From positions 1-37,237 of the forward strand of contig JADHTQ010000045.1 in the NCBI GenBank assembly GCA_016784965.1: DNA of 37,237 bases, read 5' to 3'. Made by a program: the position numbers and the translations under genes. Origin of the DNA: Bacteriovoracaceae bacterium. GTDB taxonomy: Bacteria > Bdellovibrionota > Bacteriovoracia > Bacteriovoracales > Bacteriovoracaceae. The notes under the pieces are model-generated. The model saw only the letters and a program-made list of their open reading frames with translations, searched no databases and had not been told where the DNA came from. Position 1 is the first letter of the stretch. Each line of letters opens with the position of its first letter. Shown one piece after another: positions 24,405 to 32,315 of this stretch.

Positions 24405-25277
24405 GTGATCAATAATATGTTTAATAAAATTAATTACTTAAACCTAATAAGTGCTGCTTTTTTGTGGTTGTTTCCCTCAACGTACTCTCTGGCTATGCGG
24501 GCCTTAAATACATCTGCTGCCGGGATGGCCGTGCAGGAAGCCAAGGTCAATACCATTTCCAACAACATTGCCAATATCAACACAACCGGCTATAAAAAAA
24601 ATAGAGCAGAATCTGAAGACCTCATGTATGAAACTATCAACGAAGCTGGCGGGAGATCAAGTGGTACAAGCATCTATAATGTTGGGACACAAATTGGTGC
24701 TGGATCTAAAATATCGGCAATAAGAAAAGATTTCTCCGGAGGGAATCCTATTATTACCGACAACGCCTACGATTTAATGGTCAAGGGAGAAGGTTTTTTT
24801 GGCATTGTGCTACCAAATAATGAATTGAAATTTACAAGAGATGGTAGCTTTAATGTAGACAATACTGGTACAATCGTGACCAAAGCGGGATACAAACTTT
24901 TTCCTGGCTTAGTAATGCCTGCTAATACTGTAAGTGTAAATATCTCTGAAAATGGGTTGGTCGATTCTTATATTAGAGGGCAAGTTGGGCCTACAAATGT
25001 GGGAACTATACCGGTATTTACGTTTACAAACCCAGTAGGCCTAAAATCCAGCGGCGGTAATCTTTATCAGTTTACCCAAAGCAGTGGTTCTCCAATGCAA
25101 AATGTTGCCGGAGAAAATAATGCTGGTACAATATTACAAGGGGCAATCGAGTCATCGAATGTCAACATAATGAACGAGATGACTGATTTAATAAAGTCGC
25201 AAAGAGCATATGAGATGAATGCAAAAGTAATGACCGTAGCTGACCAAATGCTACAGACTATTAACAATATCAGGTAG
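24405..25277 (+). CDS. flgG: Flagellar distal rod protein FlgG, with N-terminal extension
   Basis: FlgG is the distal rod subunit. The conserved part starts at MRALNTSAAGMAVQE (ATG 24495), has SNNIANINTTGYKKNRAE, the centre NAYDLMVKGEGFFGI, and ends in NVNIMNEMTDLIKSQRAYE with the helical tail. The conserved start has no ribosome site. GTG 24405 has GGAG six bases upstream, and the frame is open, giving a 30-residue extension with a hydrophobic core (LISAAFLWLFPSTYSLA) that looks like a signal peptide ending near the normal FlgG start. FlgG normally has none, since the flagellar type III system exports it. Either the extension is real and processed, or the ATG is used without a ribosome site. 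Confidence 0.9.
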   Translation: MINNMFNKINYLNLISAAFLWLFPSTYSLAMRALNTSAAGMAVQEAKVNTISNNIANINTTGYKKNRAESEDLMYETINEAGGRSSGTSIYNVGTQIGAGSKISAIRKDFSGGNPIITDNAYDLMVKGEGFFGIVLPNNELKFTRDGSFNVDNTGTIVTKAGYKLFPGLVMPANTVSVNISENGLVDSYIRGQVGPTNVGTIPVFTFTNPVGLKSSGGNLYQFTQSSGSPMQNVAGENNAGTILQGAIESSNVNIMNEMTDLIKSQRAYEMNAKVMTVADQMLQTINNIR

Positions 25278-25282
25278 GTGCA

Positions 25283-26206
25283 ATGAATAAAGTTTGCCTT
25301 AGCTTAGTTTTAATAATTAATCTACTTTCTAGTCTGACCTACGCTGGGCAAGATACTCACCGGTGTAACATTAAGGCATTTGATAAAGTTTATGTAATTA
25401 AAAGTAAGGCCCACAGCGTCGCCGTGGATGAAGTCATCAAAGATTCTAATTGCCCTAGTTCTATTCAACAAAAATTTACTCAAGTTCTGATGAAATTCAA
25501 CGGAGCGGTTAGAGGGGTGTACCTAAATACCGCTTTTAAGACGACCTTCGCCCCATACAATATTAAAGTTATACCATCTTCGATAAAAATTATTTCACTA
25601 TCTGAATTTGTAAAGTCGAGACTAAATTTAGGCCCTTTAAAAGTTATTAAAAATTTAAAAATGATCAGCAAAAAAAGGACAATTGCCACCTCAAACGAAG
25701 TACAACTTTCAGTTGATTGTTCAAGTTGTAAAAACTTGGGCGAAAAAAATGCCAAAATAACCTTAGTAGATGTAATCTCAAATAGGACTTTATCACAGTG
25801 GATTAGTTTTGATTTGCTTGTAAAAACAAAGGCCTTGGTAAGTACAAGGTCAATAGGAGTAACAAACCAACCACTATCGAGAGATATTGTAAAAATTAAA
25901 CCGATAGAAACCTCTACGCCCGAAAAGCTATTTCTGGATGTCGATAAACTACAGTATTATAAATTAAATAAGCCACTTCAAACAGGGCAGCCGATAGAGG
26001 CTGCGTCTCTAGTTCCCATTAATTTGGTGACTTTTGGCAAGCTAGCTAAGGTTATGTATCAAAACGGATTGATGAAATTAAAAACCAAGGCGATGCCCGC
26101 AAAATCTGCAAAATATGGAGAAACAATTCAATTATCTATTCCTGCCAATAGAAACATTATCTTGGGTACAGTAATTGGACCAAATCAGGTACGGGTGGAG
26201 CAATGA
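25283..26206 (+). CDS. flgA: Flagellar P-ring assembly chaperone FlgA
   Basis: FlgA is a periplasmic chaperone that helps FlgI form the P-ring. A signal peptide (about residues 1-21, ending LTYAGQ) is followed by a region with a few Cys (SCSSC-like in VDCSSCKNLG), and the C-terminal SAF-like domain: PLSRDIVKIKP, PLQTGQPIEAASLVPI and a closing IILGTVIGPNQVRVEQ. The ribosome site is AGGT. It overlaps flgH by 4 bases. The length (307 aa) is longer than enteric FlgA (about 220 aa), as usual in Gram-negatives with the extra N-terminal domain. Confidence 0.88.
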   Translation: MNKVCLSLVLIINLLSSLTYAGQDTHRCNIKAFDKVYVIKSKAHSVAVDEVIKDSNCPSSIQQKFTQVLMKFNGAVRGVYLNTAFKTTFAPYNIKVIPSSIKIISLSEFVKSRLNLGPLKVIKNLKMISKKRTIATSNEVQLSVDCSSCKNLGEKNAKITLVDVISNRTLSQWISFDLLVKTKALVSTRSIGVTNQPLSRDIVKIKPIETSTPEKLFLDVDKLQYYKLNKPLQTGQPIEAASLVPINLVTFGKLAKVMYQNGLMKLKTKAMPAKSAKYGETIQLSIPANRNIILGTVIGPNQVRVEQ

Positions 26207-26949
26207 GGCTAGCAATACTCTTGCTATATTTAAGTGCTTGCTCAAGCTATGTCGATAGGATGCATCGACAAATAGATCGCGATCAAGCCAGACATGAGCA
26301 AAGACGATTAAGTCAGTTGAATTTCCAGCAATCCAAAATGAATCAAAAAAAGGATATGGTTAATAAGAATTCACCAATGCTTTCTAGCGAGGAGGCAAAG
26401 GTAGTGGTTCCTTCTATTAAAAGAAAATACATATCTAGCAGCAGGGCAAAAAGAAGATATAGCGACAATGATTTAAATGATAACTCAAACGGCGGTAGCC
26501 TTTGGATTGGCAGCGGGCGAGGACACTATTTATTTGCTTCTAATACCAAAAAAATTAGTGGTGATATCGTTCTCGTTAACATCCAAGGTAAAATGAAAAA
26601 CGAAATGACGCTAGAATTAAAAAGGGCATTTCCCAAGGATCCGTTCGAGGAAGAAGGTACCAAAAAGGCCAAAAGTGGTGATGCCGCTGCGGCACCTGCT
26701 AAGGCTGAAGGTTCTAACACCAAATCAGGAAGTGATGCTGAAGCGGTCCACGACCGCCTTTCATGTGTCGTTGTTGAAGAGATAAACCAAGAGCACCTAC
26801 TGTTGCGCGGAAGAAAAGGACTTTTATATGAAGAAAGAAAAAGGTTTGTCGAAGTTTCGGCCCTAGTCTCACGTAAAGATATACGTGATGACAACAGTGT
26901 AAACTCCAACTCTATTTTAGAGTTGAACATCAAAGTACTGAGATACTAA
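26203..26949 (+). CDS. flgH: Flagellar L-ring lipoprotein FlgH
   Basis: FlgH forms the outer-membrane L-ring. The lipoprotein signal is short (MRLAILLLYLSAC, lipobox LSAC). A Gln/Arg-rich helix is followed by the conserved SLWIGSGRGHYLFAS and GDIVLVNIQGKMKNEM. A low-complexity Ala/Lys/Ser insert (about residues 155-185) replaces part of the usual loop, and the end ISxLVxxxDI-NSILELNIKV pattern is kept. Its ATG overlaps the flgA stop by 4 bases and flgI follows after 2 bases, so it is in the middle of the rod/ring operon. Confidence 0.9.
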   Translation: MRLAILLLYLSACSSYVDRMHRQIDRDQARHEQRRLSQLNFQQSKMNQKKDMVNKNSPMLSSEEAKVVVPSIKRKYISSSRAKRRYSDNDLNDNSNGGSLWIGSGRGHYLFASNTKKISGDIVLVNIQGKMKNEMTLELKRAFPKDPFEEEGTKKAKSGDAAAAPAKAEGSNTKSGSDAEAVHDRLSCVVVEEINQEHLLLRGRKGLLYEERKRFVEVSALVSRKDIRDDNSVNSNSILELNIKVLRY

Positions 26950-26951
26950 CT

Positions 26952-27965
26952 ATGAAAAAACTTATTATTATTTTTTTATTACTCATGACTTGCAGTGTTT
27001 ACAGTAGCAGCCATCGCCTCAAGGACATAGTCACCATAAAGGGTGTACGAGAAAATCCGATTATTGGTTATGGCTTGGTTATTGGACTTAAAGGCTCAGG
27101 AGACGGTGGAGGTGAAATCACCAACACTGCACTTCGCAGAATGTTTGAAAAGCTAGGTCTAAATCCCAAAAGAGAAATTGAGTCCAAAAACGTTGCTTCA
27201 GTCATTGTTACGGCGAAGTTACCGGCATTTGCACGTATTGGACAAAAAATGGATGTGACCGTTTCATCGATAGCTGATGCCTCATCATTGGCAGGAGGGG
27301 TACTACTTGTAACACCTCTAAAAGGCGGAGATGGTCAGATTTATGGAGTGGCAAGTGGAAATGTCTCTCTTGGAGGATTAGTAAAAGGAGCCAGGTTTCC
27401 TACTGTTGGAATGGTGACAAATGGAGCCACGGTAGAGAGAGAAGTTATCATTGATTTCGACAAGAAAAAGTCGCTGCGAATAAGCTTAAACCGTCCAGAT
27501 TTTACAACCGCTGCACGTATAGAAAAAATTCTCAATGAGGAGCTAAGTGGGAAATACGCCAGGGCCAGAGACGGATCTACCATCGATTTAATTATTCCTG
27601 ATTTCTATAAAAGGAAAGTTGTAAAGTTAGTGGCAATAATTGAGAACTTTAGGGTCAACAGTGACTCTGTTGCCAAAATTATTATTAACGAAAGAACTGG
27701 TACTATTGTTGCTGGAGGTGATATTTACCTGCAAGATGTTGCTATCAGCCATGGTGACTTAACCATTCAAATAGGCGATAGTGGTGGTGAAGAGGGCGGC
27801 AATAATGACCGATCAAAATCGTTGTATTACATGCCAAAAAAGGCAACATTAAAAGAATTAGTTAAGGGTTTAAATGCTTTAGGTACCTCACCTGAAGATT
27901 TAATACCAATATTTCAGGCACTTAAACGAAGTGGGGCACTAATTGGAGAGATTGAGCTTATTTAG
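26952..27965 (+). CDS. flgI: Flagellar P-ring protein FlgI
   Basis: FlgI forms the periplasmic P-ring around the rod. It has a signal peptide (MKKLIIIFLLLMTCSVYSSS), then the signature RLKDIVTIKGVRENPIIGYG and GLVIGLKGSGDG, the central GGVLLVTPLKGGDGQIYGVA, and the C-terminal NERTGTIVAGGDI and LVKGLNALGTSPEDLIPIFQ. The length (337 aa) is standard. It ends the rod/ring unit, 145 bases before flgJ; those 145 bases hold a sigma-70-type promoter and a GGA-rich leader. Confidence 0.96.
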   Translation: MKKLIIIFLLLMTCSVYSSSHRLKDIVTIKGVRENPIIGYGLVIGLKGSGDGGGEITNTALRRMFEKLGLNPKREIESKNVASVIVTAKLPAFARIGQKMDVTVSSIADASSLAGGVLLVTPLKGGDGQIYGVASGNVSLGGLVKGARFPTVGMVTNGATVEREVIIDFDKKKSLRISLNRPDFTTAARIEKILNEELSGKYARARDGSTIDLIIPDFYKRKVVKLVAIIENFRVNSDSVAKIIINERTGTIVAGGDIYLQDVAISHGDLTIQIGDSGGEEGGNNDRSKSLYYMPKKATLKELVKGLNALGTSPEDLIPIFQALKRSGALIGEIELI

Positions 27966-28008
27966 AATTGTCATAAATTCATATAATTTATACCCTGGAG
28001 GTAGCTCT

Positions 28009-28037
28009 TTGAATGTATTTAGTGTTACAATTATAAG
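28009..28037 (+). promoter_or_regulatory. Sigma-70-type promoter of the flgJ-flgM-flgN-flgK-flgL run
   Basis: TTGAAT (4 of 6) is followed after 17 bases by TATAAG (5 of 6). Transcription would start near 28044, giving a leader of about 67 bases before the flgJ GTG at 28111. Confidence 0.55.
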
Positions 28038-28043
28038 TAGTGT

Positions 28044-28110
28044 CTGGATATAGCAGACCGATTGGACGATCAAGGAGTGGTCGACAAAATGCTTAGGAGG
28101 GCGTGCAAAA
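28044..28110 (+). promoter_or_regulatory. GGA-rich leader before flgJ, possible CsrA target
   Basis: GGA trinucleotides stand at 28046, 28064, 28074 and 28096, four in about 55 bases. CsrA recognises GGA, often inside ribosome sites, and the last two here are inside Shine-Dalgarno-like sequences (AAGGAG 28072-28077, AGGAGG 28095-28100). csrA and fliW are encoded further down the same run. Confidence 0.4.
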
Positions 28111-28515
28111 GTGAGTAAAGTTCACAAAATTTTAAATTCACAACCCCTCACCGTGAAAAAAAATAAGAATCAACCTACCAAGGGGGTAGGTAACAAAGAA
28201 TATATACCAGAGCCCTACAAAAAATTTGCTCGCAATATGGAAGCACAATTTGCTGAGTTTATGATTGAACAAATGAATAAAACTGTTCCAGGTCATGCAG
28301 GTAAAAGTTCTGCAATGAACATCTATAAGCAACTACAGAACTCGCAAAGAGCTAAAGTTATGTCAGAGACAGGTGGAGGGTTAGGGGTTCAAAAAGTAAT
28401 TCTCGATCAAGTTTACCCCAAGAGATTTAGAAATAAAATTATGTATGAAAACTATTTAAAGCAGACCAAGCGTCATGCTGCTAATAAAGCATATCAAAAA
28501 GGAGGCGTTCAATGA
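28111..28515 (+). CDS. flgJ: Rod-binding protein FlgJ, N-terminal domain only
   Basis: The 134-aa protein matches the rod-binding domain of FlgJ: FARNMEAQFAEFMIEQMNKT, then SSAMNIYKQLQNSQRAKVM. It lacks the C-terminal muramidase domain of enteric FlgJ, so cell-wall opening for the rod must be done by another enzyme. The start is GTG with AGGAGGGCG ten bases upstream. The stop overlaps the flgM ATG by 4 bases. The C-terminal tail is basic (QTKRHAANKAYQKG). Confidence 0.85.
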   Translation: MSKVHKILNSQPLTVKKNKNQPTKGVGNKEYIPEPYKKFARNMEAQFAEFMIEQMNKTVPGHAGKSSAMNIYKQLQNSQRAKVMSETGGGLGVQKVILDQVYPKRFRNKIMYENYLKQTKRHAANKAYQKGGVQ

Positions 28516-28853
28516 ATAATATTGAAAGCGCATCAATCAAATCCTCTTTCTTCCCCAAGCATCGAAAGCCTGGCTCCAAGATCAAAGGACGTGATACCCT
28601 TAAAATTGGTGAGAAGGCATTAGAGAGAAATGATCTTGAACGCATTAAAGAGCTAGAAGAGAGTACTGAAGACGATGTAAAAGTTAAGATTGCCTCAGGT
28701 GTAAAAGATTTTGCAAAAATTAAAAAAGTTGTCGACTCAGTGGCCGACAAAGATAACTCTGCAAAGATTGCAAACCTAAAAGCACAAATCAAAAATAGAA
28801 CGTATAAGGTTGATTACGAAGAACTTGCAGACAAAATTTTAGCAGAGCTGTAA
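28512..28853 (+). CDS. flgM: Anti-sigma-28 factor FlgM
   Basis: FlgM holds sigma-28 inactive until the hook-basal body is complete, then is exported. The 113-aa protein is charged and low in hydrophobic residues. The C-terminal part IANLKAQIKNRTYKVDYEEL followed by ADKILAEL matches the sigma-binding end of FlgM, which is usually 'VAELKxxIxxGxYxVDxxxIAxKL'. The N-terminus is disordered-looking and longer than in enteric FlgM. It is coupled to flgJ by a 4-base overlap and stands before flgN. Its presence implies a FliA encoded elsewhere, which fits the two sigma-28-like promoters in this window. Confidence 0.85.
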   Translation: MNNIESASIKSSFFPKHRKPGSKIKGRDTLKIGEKALERNDLERIKELEESTEDDVKVKIASGVKDFAKIKKVVDSVADKDNSAKIANLKAQIKNRTYKVDYEELADKILAEL

Positions 28854-28874
28854 ATTATAGGGTTGGAGGCATTT

Positions 28875-29396
28875 ATGGATGAATTGCAAGCTATTTATTT
28901 TCAAGTAACAGATCTGTGGAAGAGGCTTTGTGAAGAGCATAATGAACTTTATAATTTGACCTGCGACGAGTACACATTTTTGCTTGAAAGTGACATGGAG
29001 AATCTAGAAGGTGCAACAAGTCAAAAAGAGCAAATTATTGCTAGAATCAGTCAATTAGAACTTATAAGAAGAGATGTGATTACAAAGCTTAACAAGCTAC
29101 TCAAGAAGCAGGGGCAAGCTGTGAAAGTTGATAGTGTGCCGGCACTTCTTAAAGTAATGAATGAGTTTGAAAGCAAGCAAGATGGTAAGCACTTATTTCG
29201 CTTTAATGCACTCTTAATTGATTTAATAGAAAAGCTGCAGCAACAAAATAAGAAAAATCAAATTTTTATTAATAAAGCGCTAATATCTCTCAAGGAAATT
29301 AGAGAAGGCGCCATGGGATCAAAAACTTACCCAACATATACCGCAAAGGGTGGTACCCGTGTGAATACAAAAAGTGATAATAGGAGTAATGCTTGA
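28875..29396 (+). CDS. flgN: FlgN-type chaperone for hook-junction proteins
   Basis: FlgN binds FlgK and FlgL and delivers them to the export gate. ATG 28875 is chosen because GGAGG lies 5 bases upstream; a TTG at 28863 overlaps that site. The 173-aa protein is an all-helical coiled-coil (LCEEHNELYNLTCDEYTFLL, then SQKEQIIARISQLELIRRD) with the family's 'EYxxLLxxDxExL..xxxxKE' pattern. The C-terminal 25 residues are disordered. It overlaps the flgK start by 4 bases. Confidence 0.85.
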   Translation: MDELQAIYFQVTDLWKRLCEEHNELYNLTCDEYTFLLESDMENLEGATSQKEQIIARISQLELIRRDVITKLNKLLKKQGQAVKVDSVPALLKVMNEFESKQDGKHLFRFNALLIDLIEKLQQQNKKNQIFINKALISLKEIREGAMGSKTYPTYTAKGGTRVNTKSDNRSNA

Positions 29397-30859
29397 GTGG
29401 AGATCTTCTAAGTATAGCAAATACAGGACTCACAGTATCCAAAAAGGCCCTTGAAACCACAGGCCACAATATTGCCAACGCAAATACGGAAGGCTATTCA
29501 AGACAAAGAGCAACGCAGCAGGCAGATAGGCCAATTCTTAAGGGTGGTCTGATGCATGGAACTGGTTCCAGCATAAAACGCGTCTCTAGAGTTCATGATC
29601 AGTTTCTCCAACAAAGGCTCAACGGCGATATCTCTAAAAATGAGAATTTCAAGGAAAAAACCTTACAGTTGGGACAAGTTGAGGCAATTTTTAATGAGAT
29701 AGATTCTGATGGGCTAAACAAAATACTTAATCGCTTTTATAATGCCTTTCGAGATCTAGCCGCCCAACCGGAAAATGAAACTATTCGATCAGTTGTCAGA
29801 GACAATGCTGCGTTAGTGGCAAAAGATTTTCATAGAGTTCGTGAAACCTTGGATAATATATCGAGAAATATTGATGGTAAGTTAACCTCTCAAGTAAAGG
29901 ACATAAACAGCCTGACAAAGCAAATTGCTAAGCTCAATATGAAAATTGTCTCTTACGAAGCAGCAGCTGGCGAATCAGGCGATTTGCGGGATCAAAGAGA
30001 TGTAATGGTTCAAAATTTGGCGAAATATTTCACGCTCAATGTTTTTCACGATAAAAGAGGTCGGTATGTAGTAGCGGCCAAGGGGGTTGGAACTTTAATA
30101 ACAGGAGCTGGATACCAAGAGCTTTCTGCGGGCAATACTACCAAAGAGGATGCGAGCAATCAGATGGATGGTGCAGTTGAGCTATATTTCACAAAAAGAC
30201 CCGGGTTTACAATTTCCCCAAATTTTAAAAAAGGCAAGATTGCGGCACTTATGGAGATCAGAAATAACGTTATCGTCGGTTTACGCAATAGGATAGATGA
30301 GGTGGCGCATCAATTTTTAAACACTGTTAACGCTGTTCATCGTTATGGTTACGTGCAAAGAGAAATAGGTACGGATGCTTTTGGAGAAGCAGTGGAATAT
30401 GACTCAAAAGGACCTACCTCTGGCATTAACTTTTTCAAACCTTTAGATGACCAAGAAAATGCTGCAGGTCTAATTGAGCTTAGTGATGAAATCAAAGCTG
30501 ACCTTTCAAATATAACCACTGCCCTTGCACCCAATAGCCCTGGCGACAATCGCATTGCTTTGGGTATTGCCAAATTACAGCATGAAAGAGTTATGGCAGA
30601 TGGCCAGGCAACAATAGAGGAATATTTTTTACAAGCAGTTGGTGGTATTGGGCTGGAAGCGGGAAAAGCAAAATTTGATGTTGAGCAGTCTGAAGGGATT
30701 TTGGCCCAGACCAACTCCATCAAGGAGAGGATTTCTGGAGTATCTATTGATGAGGAAACTTCAAATTTGCTGCGTTTCCAACATGCTTATCAGGCGTCAG
30801 CAAAAGTAATGGCAACCGCAGAAAATCTGTTTCAGACTGTTATTGGTCTGAAACAATAG
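29393..30859 (+). CDS. flgK: Flagellar hook-associated protein FlgK (HAP1)
   Basis: FlgK is the first junction protein between hook and filament. The start is TTG with AGGAG 6 bases upstream, overlapping the flgN stop. The N-terminus LLSIANTGLTVSKKALETTG then HNIANANTEGYSRQ is the HAP signature; the C-terminus SIDEETSNLLRFQHAYQASA and KVMATAENLFQTVIGL is the usual helical end. The length (488 aa) is normal. It lies between flgN and flgL, as in many Gram-negatives and in Bacillus. Confidence 0.95.
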   Translation: MSGDLLSIANTGLTVSKKALETTGHNIANANTEGYSRQRATQQADRPILKGGLMHGTGSSIKRVSRVHDQFLQQRLNGDISKNENFKEKTLQLGQVEAIFNEIDSDGLNKILNRFYNAFRDLAAQPENETIRSVVRDNAALVAKDFHRVRETLDNISRNIDGKLTSQVKDINSLTKQIAKLNMKIVSYEAAAGESGDLRDQRDVMVQNLAKYFTLNVFHDKRGRYVVAAKGVGTLITGAGYQELSAGNTTKEDASNQMDGAVELYFTKRPGFTISPNFKKGKIAALMEIRNNVIVGLRNRIDEVAHQFLNTVNAVHRYGYVQREIGTDAFGEAVEYDSKGPTSGINFFKPLDDQENAAGLIELSDEIKADLSNITTALAPNSPGDNRIALGIAKLQHERVMADGQATIEEYFLQAVGGIGLEAGKAKFDVEQSEGILAQTNSIKERISGVSIDEETSNLLRFQHAYQASAKVMATAENLFQTVIGLKQ

Positions 30860-30883
30860 ATAATATAGTAATATGGGTGATTT

Positions 30884-31879
30884 ATGAGTAGGGTGTCAGA
30901 AAATAGTAGTACCAATTCAGTAGCTTTTGCCCTCAATAAGGCAAAATCTAAGTTGGAAGATCTACAGCTGAAGGGTTCCACTCTAAAAAGTATGAGTCGT
31001 CCGTCAGATAACCCTCTTGCCAATGTTAAAGCACTAGAAATAAGCTCCAGAATGGAGGACAACAAGCAATATCTTAAAAATGTTAATTTTGCAGTCTTGC
31101 AACTTGAAACGACGGAAAAAACGATTGAACAGATTACCAATCTGCTTGTGAAAGCAAAAGATGTGGCCATTGCTCAGTCATCAGATTTTTACAACGAGGA
31201 CGCTAGGACCAGTGTGTCACATGAAATAGATCAGGTTTATAATCAAATATTGGCCTTGGCCAATAAAAGAATTGGTCAGCGTCATATCTTTGCAGGTAAT
31301 GCCACTTTAAAGCGGCCCTTTGGACCAGGTGGTGAGTATTTTGGTGATGAGGGCAAGCAGCGTTTGGAGGTGGCAAAGGATTTTTTAATTCCCATAAACC
31401 TCAATGGCAAGGAGGTGTTTTTTACAAGTGATGATAAGTCACCTCAGGAGCTCCCAACTGATAAGCCTGCAAACGAGGAAGTAGCAACTGGAAGAGATTT
31501 GGCGTCAGTGGAGCGCAAAAAAGCTTCGGATAAAGAGTTTGCCAACCGCAATAATATTTTTACTTTGGTTTCCTCTCTAGCAATATCGCTTAAAAATAAT
31601 GATCCCTTGATGGTTCAAGGTACATTGGAAAAGTTTGACGAAGCTATCTCGAGGTTAATTACCTTAAGAACTAAAGTTGGATCTTTGCACATGTCAGCAT
31701 TGGAAGCAAAAGACCTAATTGACGCGGATAATGTGGCAAATGCGGGGCACAGAAGTACTCTTGTAGATGCTGATGTGGCAGAGCTGTTTTCAGATCTTGC
31801 AAAGCAAAAACACATTTTAGAGACTACTTATAAATCTAGTTCAACTCTACTCAACAGAACGTTATTAGACTTTCTATAA
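30884..31879 (+). CDS. flgL: Flagellar hook-associated protein FlgL (HAP3)
   Basis: FlgL is the second junction protein, related to flagellin. The N-terminal helix with SMSRPSDNPLANVKALEISS and the 'DNKQYLKNVNFAVLQLETTE' region match the flagellin/FlgL family; the C-terminus VDADVAELFSDLAKQKHILE followed by TTYKSSSTLLNRTLLDFL is the conserved D0/D1 end. The centre holds a variable domain with GQRHIFAGN. It follows flgK by 24 bases. The 128-base gap to csrA has only a weak hairpin with a T-run, so read-through into csrA is possible. Confidence 0.92.
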   Translation: MSRVSENSSTNSVAFALNKAKSKLEDLQLKGSTLKSMSRPSDNPLANVKALEISSRMEDNKQYLKNVNFAVLQLETTEKTIEQITNLLVKAKDVAIAQSSDFYNEDARTSVSHEIDQVYNQILALANKRIGQRHIFAGNATLKRPFGPGGEYFGDEGKQRLEVAKDFLIPINLNGKEVFFTSDDKSPQELPTDKPANEEVATGRDLASVERKKASDKEFANRNNIFTLVSSLAISLKNNDPLMVQGTLEKFDEAISRLITLRTKVGSLHMSALEAKDLIDADNVANAGHRSTLVDADVAELFSDLAKQKHILETTYKSSSTLLNRTLLDFL

Positions 31880-32007
31880 CAATTTCTAAAACATTTAATA
31901 TTTAAGTGTCATTTTCTTGAAAAAACGATCAGGAATCACTTTTTTACTTGCTTTTTATTTAGATTCATACTATATGAACAGATGAATTTGCCAGGAAGGG
32001 GTTAACA

Positions 32008-32238
32008 ATGCTAGTTTTAACACGGAAGCTAGGCGAGAGTATTGCCATTGATGATCACATTAAAATTATTGTCGTTCAAATTAAAGGGAAGCAGGTGCGT
32101 TTAGGTATTAAAGCACCTAAAGAGACCAAAATCCATCGAGAAGAGGTTTATGCTGCAATACAGGAACAAAATACTGAAGCAGCAAAAGCCGATATGTCCG
32201 AAATATCCAAATTAGAAGAAGAGCTAACTAAGAAATAA
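32008..32238 (+). CDS. csrA: Translational regulator CsrA
   Basis: CsrA is a dimeric RNA-binding protein that blocks translation at GGA-containing leaders. The sequence [20 protein letters not shown] is canonical, and the second RNA-binding element [19 protein letters not shown] is intact. The C-terminal tail, Glu/Lys-rich and about 16 residues long, is the extended form seen where FliW acts as antagonist. The start has AGGAAGGGG 9 bases upstream. fliW follows after 77 bases. A possible promoter (TTGCTT-17-TATATG) is too weak to annotate. Confidence 0.97.
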   Translation: MLVLTRKLGESIAIDDHIKIIVVQIKGKQVRLGIKAPKETKIHREEVYAAIQEQNTEAAKADMSEISKLEEELTKK

Positions 32239-32315
32239 ATTCCTTCTTGCGCTTTTATGCCAATACCTGTTAAAATCAACTGACGTATATTGTACCCGTC
32301 TAATTTTGGAGGAAG

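Noticed and set aside
26526-26933. Open frame opposite flgH
   Set aside because: It mirrors the flgH coding region and its low-complexity insert; there is no independent support.
28009-28053. 14-codon frame MNVFSVTIISSVWI with GGAGGT upstream
   Set aside because: It coincides exactly with the -35 and -10 elements of the predicted flgJ promoter, so it would not be on the transcript; the ribosome-site match is likely chance.
31890-31965. Weak hairpin (AAGTG/CACTT) with T-run between flgL and csrA
   Set aside because: A five-base stem with a large loop is too weak to call a terminator; noted only in the flgL entry.
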